A stretch of DNA of 61,710 nt from Acidobacteriaceae bacterium (GCA_003168355.1 PMSQ01000090.1:53149-114858), one strand, 5' to 3'. Positions 17,770-27,242 are shown, counted from the stretch's first letter. The notes: a model not told the origin generated them from the sequence alone. Numbers and translations: made by a program.

Positions 17770-18099
17770 TTAGTGAGGCTCGAATGCGATTTGAACCACC
17801 TCAGTGGTTTCTTCGGATGCAGCTTCAAACTTCCACTTGCGGACCGCGTCGATCGCCGATAAAATCAGCACCGGATTCCCTCCCAATGCCTTGGTCGACT
17901 TAACGTTCCCATCCGCCCGAATCACTACTTCCAGCTTAACTACGCCACTCGTGTGCATGCGCTTCGCGAGCTCCGGATAAACCGGCGCAATTCTGTTGAT
18001 GACCTTTCGCTCGTCGTTGCCCTGTGCCTGAACCTTAGTCCTCATCAACAGGCCCGAAGACAGGATAAGCACGACTAAGAAACCGACACTTCGACGCAT
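17770..18099 (-). CDS. Exported TonB C-terminal domain protein
   Basis: This 109-aa protein has an N-terminal signal peptide (RRSVGFLVVLILSSGLLM..VQAQ) followed directly by a TonB C-terminal fold: RIAPVYPELAKRMHTSGVVK, LEVVIRADGNVKS, GGNPVLILSAIDAVRKWKFE. There is no membrane anchor with a Pro-rich spacer as in classic TonB, so this is a stand-alone periplasmic TonB domain. Such proteins are common in Acidobacteria, but their role is unclear; it may bind TonB boxes of receptors or act in envelope assembly. The window holds two large TonB-dependent receptors but no exbB/exbD genes. Confidence 0.78.
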   Translation of the reverse strand: MRRSVGFLVVLILSSGLLMRTKVQAQGNDERKVINRIAPVYPELAKRMHTSGVVKLEVVIRADGNVKSTKALGGNPVLILSAIDAVRKWKFEAASEETTEVVQIAFEPH

Positions 18100-18360
18100 T
18101 GGGATGGACCCATCCTCTTCACTCTATCGGCAGGTGCAGGGAAGTAGAAAGTGTCGAAAGTAACGGCGGCCAATATAATCTTCTATTCATTGCGCCATGA
18201 CATTGATCTCGATCCTTTAAGCGGCCGTTTACCGGTGCCAGGGCGAAAAGCCAGATTCGTAGGGTTCTGGCGTAGTCTAAATCTTTCACCGTCATCCACT
18301 ATGCCGTTTTTGCATCTCAAGATGTCTCGGGCGAATCAATAACAAGGCGTTATGCTATGA

Positions 18361-19878
18361 ATGAGAAATGAGAAAGGTCGTCCCGAAGACGTTCTTTACA
18401 ACGGGACTTTTTCAGAACCGGAAATGCCCCGACTCTTAGCTCAATCAGATCACCGCAGACTTCTCGCGCTCTTGCTGCTGTTCGCCGCCACCAGCCTTGT
18501 GGCTCAGAATTCTGCACCTGTGCCCTCCATCTCTCTGCCCGGATCGCAGAGCCCCTTTACCGGCAGCGAGCCCGAGGGCAAAGCCACTCCGGACGTTTTG
18601 CAGTTGAGTTTCGAGGATGCTATCGACCGTGGGCTGCGTAACAATCTCGGGCTGCTGCTCTCCGGTGATCAGACCCTCACGGCCCGGGGCGAGCGATGGA
18701 AAGAACTCAGCGAGCTGCTGCCCCATATCTCCGGCCAGGTGCAGGAAGACGCACAAACTCAGAGTCTGGCTGCGCTCGGCTTCCAGAAGCTTTTCCCGCT
18801 ATTTGGCTTGAAGGGCAGCGTCCCGCCGGTGACTCCTGCCTTCAATTACTTCGACGCGCGTGCTTCCTTCAGCCAGTCCCTGTTCAACTTCAGCAATCTT
18901 GAGAAGGAACGCGCCGCCACCGAGAGCCTAAAATCGGCGCAGTACACCTATAAAGATGCGAGAGAGTTTGTCGTGCTTGCCGTCGGTAACGCCTACTTAA
19001 TGGCCATTGCCACCGCCGCTCGCATCGAAACCACGGATGCCCAGGTTAAGAACGCCCAAGCCCTGTACAACAAGGCGACCGACCAACTCAAAGCCGGGCT
19101 GAGTCCAGCTATCGACACTCTGCGCTCTCAAGTAGAGTTTCAAACCCGTCAGCAGCAGTTGATCGCTGCGCGCAATGATTTCGCCAAGCAAAAATTATCG
19201 TTAGCTCGAGTCATCGGCTTGCCGCCGGGCCAGGAGTTCCTCCTGACTGAGAAAGCTCCCTACCAGTCGCTGACTCCACTGCCCCTTGAGGTTTACCTGC
19301 AGCGTGCGTATGCCGCGCGGTCCGACTACCAGGCAGCGCAGGCGCAAGTGCATGCTGCCGAACTCAGGCGCCGGGCCGCGACGGCCGAGCACTATCCCTC
19401 CCTGGACGTCAACGCCAACTACGGAGACATTGGTGTAACCCCGGCCCATTCCAATGGAACCTGGCAGGTGAATGGAGGACTCAACATCCCCATCTTTGCG
19501 GGAGGAAAAACTCACAGTGATGTCCTCGAAGCCGAGGCCACATTGAAGCAGGCGCGTTCTCAATTGAATGATCTGCGCGGCCGCATCGACTACGAAGTCC
19601 GCGCGTCACTGTTGGACCTCAGCTCTGCCGCCGATCAGGTCGAGGTTGCCCGCAGTTCCGTCGAATTGGCGGAACAGGCCTTCACCCAATCAAGCGATCG
19701 TTTCACGGCCGGCGTCACCGACAATCTGGAGGTGGTTCAGGCGCAGGAGTCCGTGGCCAGCGCTCATGAGAGTTACATCCAGAGTCTCTACGCGCATAAT
19801 CTGGCCAAGATCGAGTTGGCTCGCGCCATTGGAGATGCTGAACAGGGAGTCAAGCGCTATTTGAAAGGCAATCAATAA
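18361..19878 (+). CDS. TolC-family outer membrane efflux protein
   Basis: This is the outer-membrane channel of a tripartite efflux pump. The 505-aa frame contains a signal peptide (LLALLLLFAATSLVAQ) and two repeats of the outer-membrane efflux protein fold: LSFEDAIDRGLRNNLGLLLS in the first, and YLQRAYAARSDYQAAQAQV in the second. Long amphipathic helices follow, including SSVELAEQAFTQSSDRFTAG and TDNLEVVQAQESVASAHESY, typical of TolC/NodT. The start may be ATG at 18424 (MPRLLAQ), which gives a normal-length signal peptide; neither start has a strong ribosome-binding site. It is four bases from the HlyD-type gene and is the first gene of the efflux operon. Confidence 0.9.
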   Translation: MRNEKGRPEDVLYNGTFSEPEMPRLLAQSDHRRLLALLLLFAATSLVAQNSAPVPSISLPGSQSPFTGSEPEGKATPDVLQLSFEDAIDRGLRNNLGLLLSGDQTLTARGERWKELSELLPHISGQVQEDAQTQSLAALGFQKLFPLFGLKGSVPPVTPAFNYFDARASFSQSLFNFSNLEKERAATESLKSAQYTYKDAREFVVLAVGNAYLMAIATAARIETTDAQVKNAQALYNKATDQLKAGLSPAIDTLRSQVEFQTRQQQLIAARNDFAKQKLSLARVIGLPPGQEFLLTEKAPYQSLTPLPLEVYLQRAYAARSDYQAAQAQVHAAELRRRAATAEHYPSLDVNANYGDIGVTPAHSNGTWQVNGGLNIPIFAGGKTHSDVLEAEATLKQARSQLNDLRGRIDYEVRASLLDLSSAADQVEVARSSVELAEQAFTQSSDRFTAGVTDNLEVVQAQESVASAHESYIQSLYAHNLAKIELARAIGDAEQGVKRYLKGNQ

Positions 19879-19881
19879 CTC

Positions 19882-21156
19882 ATGGAACCGACGACGCAAA
19901 CCCCGGCCGCCGCTCCGCCGGATAAGCCCGACACCCATACCAAGCCCTTGCCAGCGACGGAACGAGACTTCCACACTCGTCCTTCACGCACCGCCAGTCC
20001 CGGCTTTCGCATCGCGGTTGTCATCGCAGTGCTCGTATTGCTGGTGGTGGGGTTCTTTGTCTACCGCTATGTCACCAGTTACGAATCCACCGACGACGCC
20101 CAGGTGGACGGCCACATCAATTCCATCAGCACCCGCATTTCCGGTCATGTCGTAAAGCTGAATGTCCTGGACAACCAGTATGTGCAAGCGGGTACGGTTT
20201 TGGTGGAAATCGACCCCGCGGATTACCAGGTGGCTGCCGACCGCGCCAAAGCCGATTTCGACAGCGCGCAGGCCTCGGCCCTCGCGGCCGGTGTCGATGT
20301 TCCCATCACTTCGGTCAACACCAGCAGTCAGGTCTCATCGTCTGAGGCCGATATAGCCAGCGCCCGCGCGGGAATCTCTGCTGCCCGGCAACAGTTCGAT
20401 GCAGCCAACGCCCAGCGTGAGCAAGCCGAGGCGAACAACGTCAAAGCGCAGAACGATCTTGTCCGTTACAAGCAACTGGTGGACAAGCAGGAAATTTCGC
20501 AGCAGCAATACGACCAAGCCGTGGCCGCCGCCGCCGCCAACGCTGCCGCAGTGGTGGCCGCTCACGCCAACGCGGATGCCGCCCAATCCCAGGTGACTCA
20601 AGCTCAGCAGAAACTGGTGCAGGCGGAAGCCAGTTGGCGCAGCGCCCAGACCGGTCCCAGGCAAATAGAAATCATGCGCTCCAGAGCCGCCTCGGCTTTG
20701 GCAGACGCCCAGCAAAAGAAAGCCGACCTCGATCAGGCGCAATTGAATCTGCAGTACACCAAGGTCGTGGCTCCGGTCGCGGGTGTAGTTAGCGATCGCA
20801 CCGTCGAAGTCGGACAAAACGTTTCTCCCGGCCAGGAACTGCTGAAGATTATTCCGCTCAACGATGTCTGGATCACAGCCGACTATAAGGAAACCCAGCT
20901 TCGTGAGATGAAAATCGGCCAGCGCGTCACGATTGAAGTCGATGCCAACGGAAGAAGCTACAACGGCAAGGTCGATAGCATCGCCGGCGCCAGTGGCGCA
21001 CGCTTCAGCCTGCTGCCTCCCGAGAATGCAACTGGAAACTACGTGAAGGTGGTGCAGCGCATTCCGGTTAAGATCGTGCTCGATCCTGGAGAAAATAAGG
21101 ATCAGTCGCTGCGGCCCGGCATGTCCGTTGATCCCAAGGTCTGGATCCGGCAATGA
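19882..21156 (+). CDS. HlyD/EmrA-type periplasmic adaptor protein
   Basis: This 424-aa protein links the inner-membrane pump to the TolC channel. It has a Pro-rich cytoplasmic tail, one membrane helix at about 42-62, then the biotinyl-lipoyl half ESTDDAQVDGHINSISTRIS. A long coiled coil follows (about 125-300, with Gln/Ala-rich heptads such as QQKLVQAEASWRSAQ), then the second lipoyl half YTKVVAPVAGVVSDRTVEVG and a beta-barrel. This order is that of EmrA/HlyD adaptors that pair with DHA2-type MFS pumps. The TGA overlaps the ATG of the MFS gene by four bases. Confidence 0.92.
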   Translation: MEPTTQTPAAAPPDKPDTHTKPLPATERDFHTRPSRTASPGFRIAVVIAVLVLLVVGFFVYRYVTSYESTDDAQVDGHINSISTRISGHVVKLNVLDNQYVQAGTVLVEIDPADYQVAADRAKADFDSAQASALAAGVDVPITSVNTSSQVSSSEADIASARAGISAARQQFDAANAQREQAEANNVKAQNDLVRYKQLVDKQEISQQQYDQAVAAAAANAAAVVAAHANADAAQSQVTQAQQKLVQAEASWRSAQTGPRQIEIMRSRAASALADAQQKKADLDQAQLNLQYTKVVAPVAGVVSDRTVEVGQNVSPGQELLKIIPLNDVWITADYKETQLREMKIGQRVTIEVDANGRSYNGKVDSIAGASGARFSLLPPENATGNYVKVVQRIPVKIVLDPGENKDQSLRPGMSVDPKVWIRQ

Positions 21157-22742
21157 GCGCTGCCGCACCCCCGCTCGAGAATGCCGATGTCTGGCGTCCG
21201 GCAATCAACCCGTGGATCATCGCCATCACGGTTACGCTCGCGACTTTCATGGAAGTGCTCGATACTTCCATCGCCAACGTCGCTCTGCCGCACATTGCGG
21301 GCAGCCTGTCGGCTGGGCAGGATGAGAGCACCTGGGTCCTGACTTCCTATCTCGTCTCCAACGCCATCGTACTTCCACTCAGCGGCTGGCTCTCTTCCAT
21401 CATGGGCCGCAAGAATTTCTACATGGGCTGCGTCGCCCTGTTCACCGTCAGTTCTTTCTTGTGCGGACTGGCGCCGAACCTGGCTACGCTCATCATTTGC
21501 CGCGTCCTGCAAGGCGCAGGCGGAGGCGGATTGCAGCCCAGCGAACAGTCCATCCTCGCTGATACTTTTGAACCTGCGAAACGCGGCATGGCCTTCGCGG
21601 TTTACGGCATCGCCGTAGTTACCGCACCCGCGATTGGGCCTACGCTCGGTGGGTGGATCACCGACAACTTCACCTGGCGTTGGATTTTCTTCATCAACAT
21701 CCCGGTCGGCGTTATTTCTCTTCTGCTGACGTCGCGGCTCATTCAAGACCCACCCTTCCTCAAGCGCCGCAAGCTCAGCGAAACCAAGATCGACTACGTC
21801 GGCCTCGGTTTTGTGGCGCTGGGCTTGGGGACTTTGCAGATTGTTCTCGACAAAGGCCAGCGCGATGATTGGTTCGAATCGCACTTCATCGTGATCCTGA
21901 CCTTGATCGCCGCGCTCTCCTTGATCTTCGTGGTTTTCTGGGAGTGGAGGCACAAGGATCCCATTATTGATCTGCACCTATTTCGCGATCGAACTTTCGG
22001 AGTTTCCAGTTTGTTGATGTTCATGTTGGGATTTGCGCTGCTGGGCAGCACCCTGTTGCTGCCTTTGTTCATGCAGACCCTGCTCGGATATACCGCCGAG
22101 CGGGCAGGTCTGGCGCTCATGCCGGGCGGGTTCACCATCATTGTTCTCCTGCCTTTGGTCGGATTCCTGCTCTCGCGCTACAGCCCCCGCTGGCTGCTGG
22201 TTTTTGGTTTGGTTGTGCTTTCCGGGTCGCTGTTCCACATGGCCGGTTTTGACCTTGATATGGATTTCCGCACCGCAGCCGTCGCGCGCATGTTTCAAGC
22301 TGCGGGGATGGCATTCCTGTTTGTCCCAATCAATACGGCGGCATACGCATTTCTGCCGCGGGACAAGAACAACGCCGCATCTGGCCTGATGAATCTGGCT
22401 CGCAATATGGGCGGAAGTGTCGGCATTTCCCTGGTCACCACCATGCTCGACCGGCGCGGCCAGGTCCATCTAAATGACTTGTCCCACAATCTCAGTGCTT
22501 CCAACCCCGCGTTCCAGTCGATGCTGCAGGGGACAACCCAGGCCATGCGGGCGCACGGCGCGAGCGCGGCATTTGCCACCCAGCAGGCATACGCCCTGAT
22601 TGAAGGTACAATTCAACGGCAAGCCGCCATGCTGGCCTATCTCGATGACTTCCGGCTGCTCGGCATATCGATCCTGGCAATGGTTCCCTTGGTTTTCCTG
22701 ATGAAAAAAGGCAAACCCGGCGGCGGGATCGCTGTACACTAG
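21153..22742 (+). CDS. DHA2-family MFS efflux pump (EmrB/QacA type)
   Basis: This proton-driven drug exporter of the inner membrane has 529 aa and about 14 hydrophobic segments. Its signature stretches are FMEVLDTSIANVALPHIAG in TM1 with the DHA2 D-T-x-x-x-N-V-A-L-P motif, GWLSSIMGRKNFYMG (motif A), RVLQGAGGGGLQPSEQ (motif B) and GIAVVTAPAIGPTLGGWITD (antiporter motif C). With the preceding HlyD-type and TolC-type genes it completes an EmrAB-TolC-like tripartite system. Its ATG overlaps the adaptor stop. The exported compound cannot be predicted. No regulator lies next to the operon. Confidence 0.93.
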   Translation: MSAAAPPLENADVWRPAINPWIIAITVTLATFMEVLDTSIANVALPHIAGSLSAGQDESTWVLTSYLVSNAIVLPLSGWLSSIMGRKNFYMGCVALFTVSSFLCGLAPNLATLIICRVLQGAGGGGLQPSEQSILADTFEPAKRGMAFAVYGIAVVTAPAIGPTLGGWITDNFTWRWIFFINIPVGVISLLLTSRLIQDPPFLKRRKLSETKIDYVGLGFVALGLGTLQIVLDKGQRDDWFESHFIVILTLIAALSLIFVVFWEWRHKDPIIDLHLFRDRTFGVSSLLMFMLGFALLGSTLLLPLFMQTLLGYTAERAGLALMPGGFTIIVLLPLVGFLLSRYSPRWLLVFGLVVLSGSLFHMAGFDLDMDFRTAAVARMFQAAGMAFLFVPINTAAYAFLPRDKNNAASGLMNLARNMGGSVGISLVTTMLDRRGQVHLNDLSHNLSASNPAFQSMLQGTTQAMRAHGASAAFATQQAYALIEGTIQRQAAMLAYLDDFRLLGISILAMVPLVFLMKKGKPGGGIAVH

Positions 22743-22766
22743 TTGACGGTAAGTGGGAAAGTAACC

Positions 22767-23429
22767 ATGTTTCGGCTCGTCACTATAGAGCGGGAGTACG
22801 GCTGCGGCGGTGGCGCCATCGCCGCTGAACTGGCGAACCAACTGGGCTGGAAGTTGTGGGATCAGCTTCTCACCGAGGAGATCGCCCGGCTTGCCAATGT
22901 CGATTGTTCCGCTGTCCTGCGCTGCGACGAGCGCATGGATAGCAAGTTCTACCGCCTGGCAAAAGCCTTCTGGCGGGGCAGCTACGAGCGGAATTCCACG
23001 CTGGGGAATCAGGCGTTCGATACCGATTGCATGGTTTCCCTGATGGAGCAGATGGCTCCGAGAATTGCTCGGGAAGGGAATGCCGTCGTGGTGGGCAAGG
23101 GCGCTCCCTATTTCCTGCGCGAACACGCGGACGCGTTTCACGTCTTTCTCTACGCACCGCGCGCCGAAAAGATTCGTCGGCTGGTGCAAGACGGATCCAG
23201 CGAATCGGAAGCCGACGATCTCGTCGATACTGTCGATCGTGAGCGCGTCGCCTTCGTGAAACATTACTTTGGCGCTGACTGGCCCACCCGCTCCCTTTAC
23301 CACATGATGATCAACACGGCAGTGGGGAATGAATCCGTCATCGAGACGATTCTTCACACGATGCACCTGGTCGAGGGTCGCCCGAAAGCGACCGGCTACG
23401 AACACCCCAAAGTTCCCAGTTCCGTCTAG
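22767..23429 (+). CDS. Cytidylate kinase-like P-loop kinase
   Basis: This 220-aa protein of the cytidylate-kinase-like family starts MFRLVTIEREYGCGGGAIAA, where REYGCGGG is a phosphate-binding loop variant in place of a normal Walker A. LWDQLLTEEIARL follows, then VVVGKGAPYFLRE and a lid-like RERVAFVKHYFG. The in-frame TTG at 22743 directly abuts the previous stop; the ATG at 22767 with GGGAAAG upstream is preferred. Substrate is unknown: relatives are often annotated as cytidylate kinases, but the acceptor site differs. It ends tail-to-tail with hemH, the two stops sharing CTAG. Confidence 0.78.
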   Translation: MFRLVTIEREYGCGGGAIAAELANQLGWKLWDQLLTEEIARLANVDCSAVLRCDERMDSKFYRLAKAFWRGSYERNSTLGNQAFDTDCMVSLMEQMAPRIAREGNAVVVGKGAPYFLREHADAFHVFLYAPRAEKIRRLVQDGSSESEADDLVDTVDRERVAFVKHYFGADWPTRSLYHMMINTAVGNESVIETILHTMHLVEGRPKATGYEHPKVPSSV

Positions 23430-24481
23430 GTCCGCGGCCGCTGTGGCGCTGGACAGCAATCCTCCGCGCAAACATCTGCCCGCGGCCCCAGCAATCCCAG
23501 CGCTCGCCGCTCCAACTCCGGATTCATGCACTCCAGAATCAGTTCGCGAATCATGGCGATGAACTTCGGATGCACGCCCACCGTCTTCGCCCGAGTCATC
23601 GGCAAGGCCAGCGAATCGCAGAGTTGCCGCGCTTCCATATCCAGGTCGTACAAAACTTCCATGTGATCGGAGATGAAGCCGATCGGCGCCAAAACCACCG
23701 CCGACGCCAGATTTTCAGTTTTCACCCGGCGCAGGTAGTCAAGAATGTCCGGCTCCAACCATGGTTGTCCGGGCGCACCGCTGCGGCTTTGGTAGACGAG
23801 AGCATCGTTCTTATGCGCGTCGTCCTGATGATCGTCTTTCTGACGACCAAGCGCTCCCGAAACCAGACGCCGCACCTCCTCCAGTTGCCGCACGTAATCG
23901 CAACTGTTCGCCATCGAAACCGGAATGCTGTGCGCGGTATATACGATCTGCACATTTCTCTGCGCATCCGCAGGAATGTCCTGCAGGGCGCCCCGCAATC
24001 GCTCCACCGTGGTTTCGATGAATGCAGGATGGTTGAAGAACGGCCGCAGCTTGTCCACTTCCGGCGCGCCCAGCCCAACTTCGCTTTGCGCCCGTGCGAT
24101 GTCCTCACGATACTGCCGGCATGATGAATACGAGCTGTAAGCCGAAGTCACAAAAGCGACAGCCCGCCGGATGCCATCCTGTTTCATCTGTCGCAGAGTC
24201 TCGGGCAGCAGTGGATGCCAGTTTCGGTTTCCCCAATAGATTGGCAGCTTCGGCCCGTTGCGCTCCAACTCTATCGCCAAGCTCGCGATCAGATCTCGTG
24301 TCTGCTGGTTGATCGGGCTCTTGCCGTCGAAATGGTAGTAGTGCTCGGCCACACTCAGCATGCGCTCGCGCGGAACGTTCCGTCCACGCAGCACGTTCTC
24401 AAGGAAGGGAATTACTTCTTCGCGAGATTCCGGACCGCCGAATGACACCACAAGAATAGCGTCATAGTTCATATTGAGCAT
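23426..24481 (-). CDS. hemH: Ferrochelatase (HemH/CpfC type) with C-terminal Cys cluster
   Basis: This enzyme inserts ferrous iron into protoporphyrin IX or coproporphyrin III for haem synthesis. The 351-aa protein has YDAILVVSFGGPES at the start, VTSAYSSYSSCRQYREDI, the active-site TAHSIPVSM, YQSRSGAPGQPWLEPD and PIGFISDHMEVLYDLD. The wording resembles the actinobacterial group more than E. coli HemH. A C-terminal VCAEDCCP cluster, plus the Cys in SMANSCDY, could ligate a [2Fe-2S] cluster as known in some ferrochelatases. The substrate form cannot be decided here. Start at 24481 or 24472. Other haem genes are absent from the window. Confidence 0.92.
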   Translation of the reverse strand: MLNMNYDAILVVSFGGPESREEVIPFLENVLRGRNVPRERMLSVAEHYYHFDGKSPINQQTRDLIASLAIELERNGPKLPIYWGNRNWHPLLPETLRQMKQDGIRRAVAFVTSAYSSYSSCRQYREDIARAQSEVGLGAPEVDKLRPFFNHPAFIETTVERLRGALQDIPADAQRNVQIVYTAHSIPVSMANSCDYVRQLEEVRRLVSGALGRQKDDHQDDAHKNDALVYQSRSGAPGQPWLEPDILDYLRRVKTENLASAVVLAPIGFISDHMEVLYDLDMEARQLCDSLALPMTRAKTVGVHPKFIAMIRELILECMNPELERRALGLLGPRADVCAEDCCPAPQRPRT

Positions 24482-24533
24482 GGTTCATATCGAGACGATT
24501 GCCGAGGCGTGATTGCCAATGCGGCGCGCCAAA

Positions 24534-25829
24534 TCAGTTGCCATGCACGACCGCCGCGGAAGGGGCCGATTCCGCCGTCCTGGTCACGGATAGCTGCCGA
24601 TCCAACGCGATATCCATCTCGGTGAACCTGGGCAGCACTACGTCGCGTCCTTTGCGCGACACCATGTAGATTCCCGAAACACAAGTAGCCGCGATTCGGC
24701 CCACCCCAGCAGTGGAAGCGTCGGTCGCCGTCGATACGAAGGCCTCGATAATCAACTGCAGTGTGTCGTCGGCTTCTTTCGCAAGGCCTGCAGTCACGCC
24801 TATGTTAATCGCCATCCACGCCTTGCCGGGACGTTCGCCTCGAAGCTGTCCTTCGGCGTCAATCTTGGTGTGCGACCTTCGGTCCAATTCCGCTCCCGCG
24901 AGCGATGCGGCGATAGGCATATGGTTCCCGCCAGGCAAAGTTAGCCCGGTGAACGTTAGGGCTAGCGATCCGGCCCGGCTTCCCCAGCGTGGCGCAGTCT
25001 TCTTCACTACTTTGCCTTCAATCTGCGTGCCCGCCGGCAGCACAATGCGCGAGTTCAACAGGACCGGCTCGATCAAACGCGCCTGCAATGCATCCCCCGG
25101 CTTGCTCTTCGATGCGCTCACATCCCCTAGAAGAAGAATCTTGCAAATCGTGCCCGCCGGAAGCGCCTCCATGCCGGATAAGTCGGGCATGGGGGAAGAC
25201 GCGCCGTTCGCACCCGTGGCGGACGATTCCTGATTTTCTATTGGAAAGGCTTCTAAAATCATCGTCCGCGCGACCGTCTTTTGCGGCCTCTTCTTTTGCG
25301 GCCCCGGCGCCGCGTTAGATTCACTCACCTCGACGTTGCCGGCCTGCGGCCCCGAGCCTTTCTTTTTCGCCTGAGCGTGAACTTCCCGCCTGCGGCTAAC
25401 CGAGATCAGTGAGACTTGCAGCGCGCTTTCGGCATTTGCCGCAGAGACCGTCGCCGTCTTGAAGACCGGATAGTTCTCATGACGAGGCGTGAACAACTTA
25501 ATAACTCCAGGCCAGTGATCGTTGGGAGCCCTTCGTCTTTTTTCCAGGTGGTCCACTGCCAGGCGCACGTGACTCCCTGCAGTGAACATTTCCCGGTCGG
25601 AAGAATAAACATCCCGCGCCAGGTCGCCCTCCACAACATCGCCCGGCTTCAACTTCGACAGCTTCAACTGCTGGTTGATTTGTACTTTAAGGTAAAGGCT
25701 CGAATTCGCGGACGTTAGCCCTTGCGCGCTTGCACCCGGCTCATCGGCGGCGGAGCAGGCAGGACACGCCGATGCCGCAGCCGCCAATAACACGCAGCTG
25801 AGAGCTTTCGATACCCTGACACTCCGCAT
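24534..25829 (-). CDS. Exported protein of unknown function
   Basis: The ATG at 25829 (431 aa) is fixed by a strong ribosome-binding site, AAGGAG seven bases upstream; a TTG at 25850 lies upstream of that site. A signal peptide (ALSCVLLAAAASACPACS) is followed by a region with LKPGDVVEGDLARDVYSSDR and a Lys-rich, low-complexity middle. The C-terminal half reads LPAGTICKILLLGDVSASKS, then GDALQARLIEPVLLNSRIVL, PAGTQIEGKVVKK and SLALTFTGLTLPGGNHMPI. These paired lipaGt/Gd strands recall a beta-rich fold also seen in VirB10/TrbI C-termini, though no type IV secretion genes are nearby. From memory the pattern recurs in acidobacterial exported proteins. It could sit in the periplasm or be surface exposed. 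Confidence 0.65.
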   Translation of the reverse strand: MRSVRVSKALSCVLLAAAASACPACSAADEPGASAQGLTSANSSLYLKVQINQQLKLSKLKPGDVVEGDLARDVYSSDREMFTAGSHVRLAVDHLEKRRRAPNDHWPGVIKLFTPRHENYPVFKTATVSAANAESALQVSLISVSRRREVHAQAKKKGSGPQAGNVEVSESNAAPGPQKKRPQKTVARTMILEAFPIENQESSATGANGASSPMPDLSGMEALPAGTICKILLLGDVSASKSKPGDALQARLIEPVLLNSRIVLPAGTQIEGKVVKKTAPRWGSRAGSLALTFTGLTLPGGNHMPIAASLAGAELDRRSHTKIDAEGQLRGERPGKAWMAINIGVTAGLAKEADDTLQLIIEAFVSTATDASTAGVGRIAATCVSGIYMVSRKGRDVVLPRFTEMDIALDRQLSVTRTAESAPSAAVVHGN

Positions 25830-26031
25830 GATCCGCTCCTTTTTGTCCAAAAACCCATCTATAGGATCAGCTCGCTACCTTCTGCTCGCCGTTTCAGTCA
25901 AAGGCAGAGTGGGACCATGATACCTGTCTGGGTTGCCTGCGCGCATCTGTAGAACTGGTTCAAATGCCGGCCATCCCGAAACGGTCGAAGCTGCATGTTA
26001 GGCTTTTGCGGGAGCCTATGGAGACGCTAGA

Positions 26032-27237
26032 GTGATTGGCCGGGTCTTTAAAGCATTTCAATATCGCGATTTTCGCTTGATGTGGTTTGGCGCCTGCACC
26101 TCCAGCATAGGCACCTGGATGCAAATCGTTGCGCAAGGCTGGCTGATTTATCGCCTCAGCCACTCGGCCTTTCTGCTCGCGCTCGATCAATTTCTCGGTG
26201 GCATTCCCATCTTTCTCTTCTCTCTGATCGGCGGCGTGGTGGCCGACCGCCTGGAGCGGCGGAAGATTCTGCTCGGTTCCCAGTATGTCCAGATGGCTAC
26301 CGCCGGCCTGCTCACCATTCTGGTGATGACTGGTTCAGTACACGTCTGGCATATCCTCTCTCTTTCGTTTATTTCCGGCTTGGCCCAGGCGTTCGGCGGC
26401 CCGGCCTACATGGCGCTGATCCCCACTCTGGTCGATCGGGAAGACATGCCGAACGCCATCGCATTGAACTCGATTCAGTTCAACGTGGCGGTCATGATCG
26501 GGCCGGCTCTGGCCGGGCAAGCCCTGGCAAGGCTAGGGGAGAGTTGGTGCTTCGGTCTGAACTCGCTTTCTTTCCTGGCGCCTATCATTTCGCTGTCGAT
26601 CATCAGCGCCCGCTTCCTGCCGGTGAAGACCACGGAAACAATGTTCAGCAGCCTGAAGCAGGGCATCCAGTTCGCCCGCAAACAGTCTTCGATGGAAGCT
26701 CTGATCGTGCTGGCTTTCTGCATGACCGCTCTGGGCATGCCCATGCGCACCTACATTCCCGTCTTCGTGAAGGACATCTTCCATCGCGGTCCGGAAACCT
26801 ACGGCAATCTGCTCTCGCTGATGGGACTGGGCTCGATTGTCGGCTCACTGACCATCGCGGGCCTGGGCAACATAAGGAAAAAGGGAAGCGTGGCTCTCGG
26901 AGCGCTGATCTGCCTGGGCGTGGGAATCTTCGGGTTTGCGCTTTCGAAGTCAGTGCCGGCCAGTGGAGCCGTAATCGTGCTGGTGGGCGCTTCCATGATG
27001 GCGGTCTTTGCCACGGTGAATTCGCTGGTACAGTTGATTACCACCAACGAAATGCGCGGGCGGGTGATGAGCGTCTACAACGTCGCCTTCCGCGGCGGCA
27101 TGCCCATGGGAAACCTCTTAACGGGCTGGCTCGTTCCCATATTTACCGCGCCGTTAGTGCTGGCCGTGAACGGCGTATTGCTGGTTCTGTTGGCCCTGTA
27201 CTTTCTGTTGGTGCAACGGCGAGTGGCTGCGCTCTGA
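26032..27237 (+). CDS. MFS transporter, MFS_3/EntS-like
   Basis: This 401-aa inner-membrane protein has about 12 hydrophobic segments. Typical parts are FKAFQYRDFRLMWFGACTSS at the N-terminus, TWMQIVAQGWLIYRLSHSAF, and GGVVADRLERRKILLGSQYV (motif A, with D-R-x-x-R-R/K). Also present are VDREDMPNAIALNSIQFNVA and MRGRVMSVYNVAFRGGMPMG, both characteristic of the MFS_3 group that includes enterobactin exporter EntS. It probably exports a small molecule, but the cargo is unknown. The start is a GTG at 26032. A long open frame in another phase (26082-27332) is an Arg/Gly-rich shadow. Confidence 0.88.
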   Translation: MIGRVFKAFQYRDFRLMWFGACTSSIGTWMQIVAQGWLIYRLSHSAFLLALDQFLGGIPIFLFSLIGGVVADRLERRKILLGSQYVQMATAGLLTILVMTGSVHVWHILSLSFISGLAQAFGGPAYMALIPTLVDREDMPNAIALNSIQFNVAVMIGPALAGQALARLGESWCFGLNSLSFLAPIISLSIISARFLPVKTTETMFSSLKQGIQFARKQSSMEALIVLAFCMTALGMPMRTYIPVFVKDIFHRGPETYGNLLSLMGLGSIVGSLTIAGLGNIRKKGSVALGALICLGVGIFGFALSKSVPASGAVIVLVGASMMAVFATVNSLVQLITTNEMRGRVMSVYNVAFRGGMPMGNLLTGWLVPIFTAPLVLAVNGVLLVLLALYFLLVQRRVAAL

Positions 27238-27242
27238 GTAAA

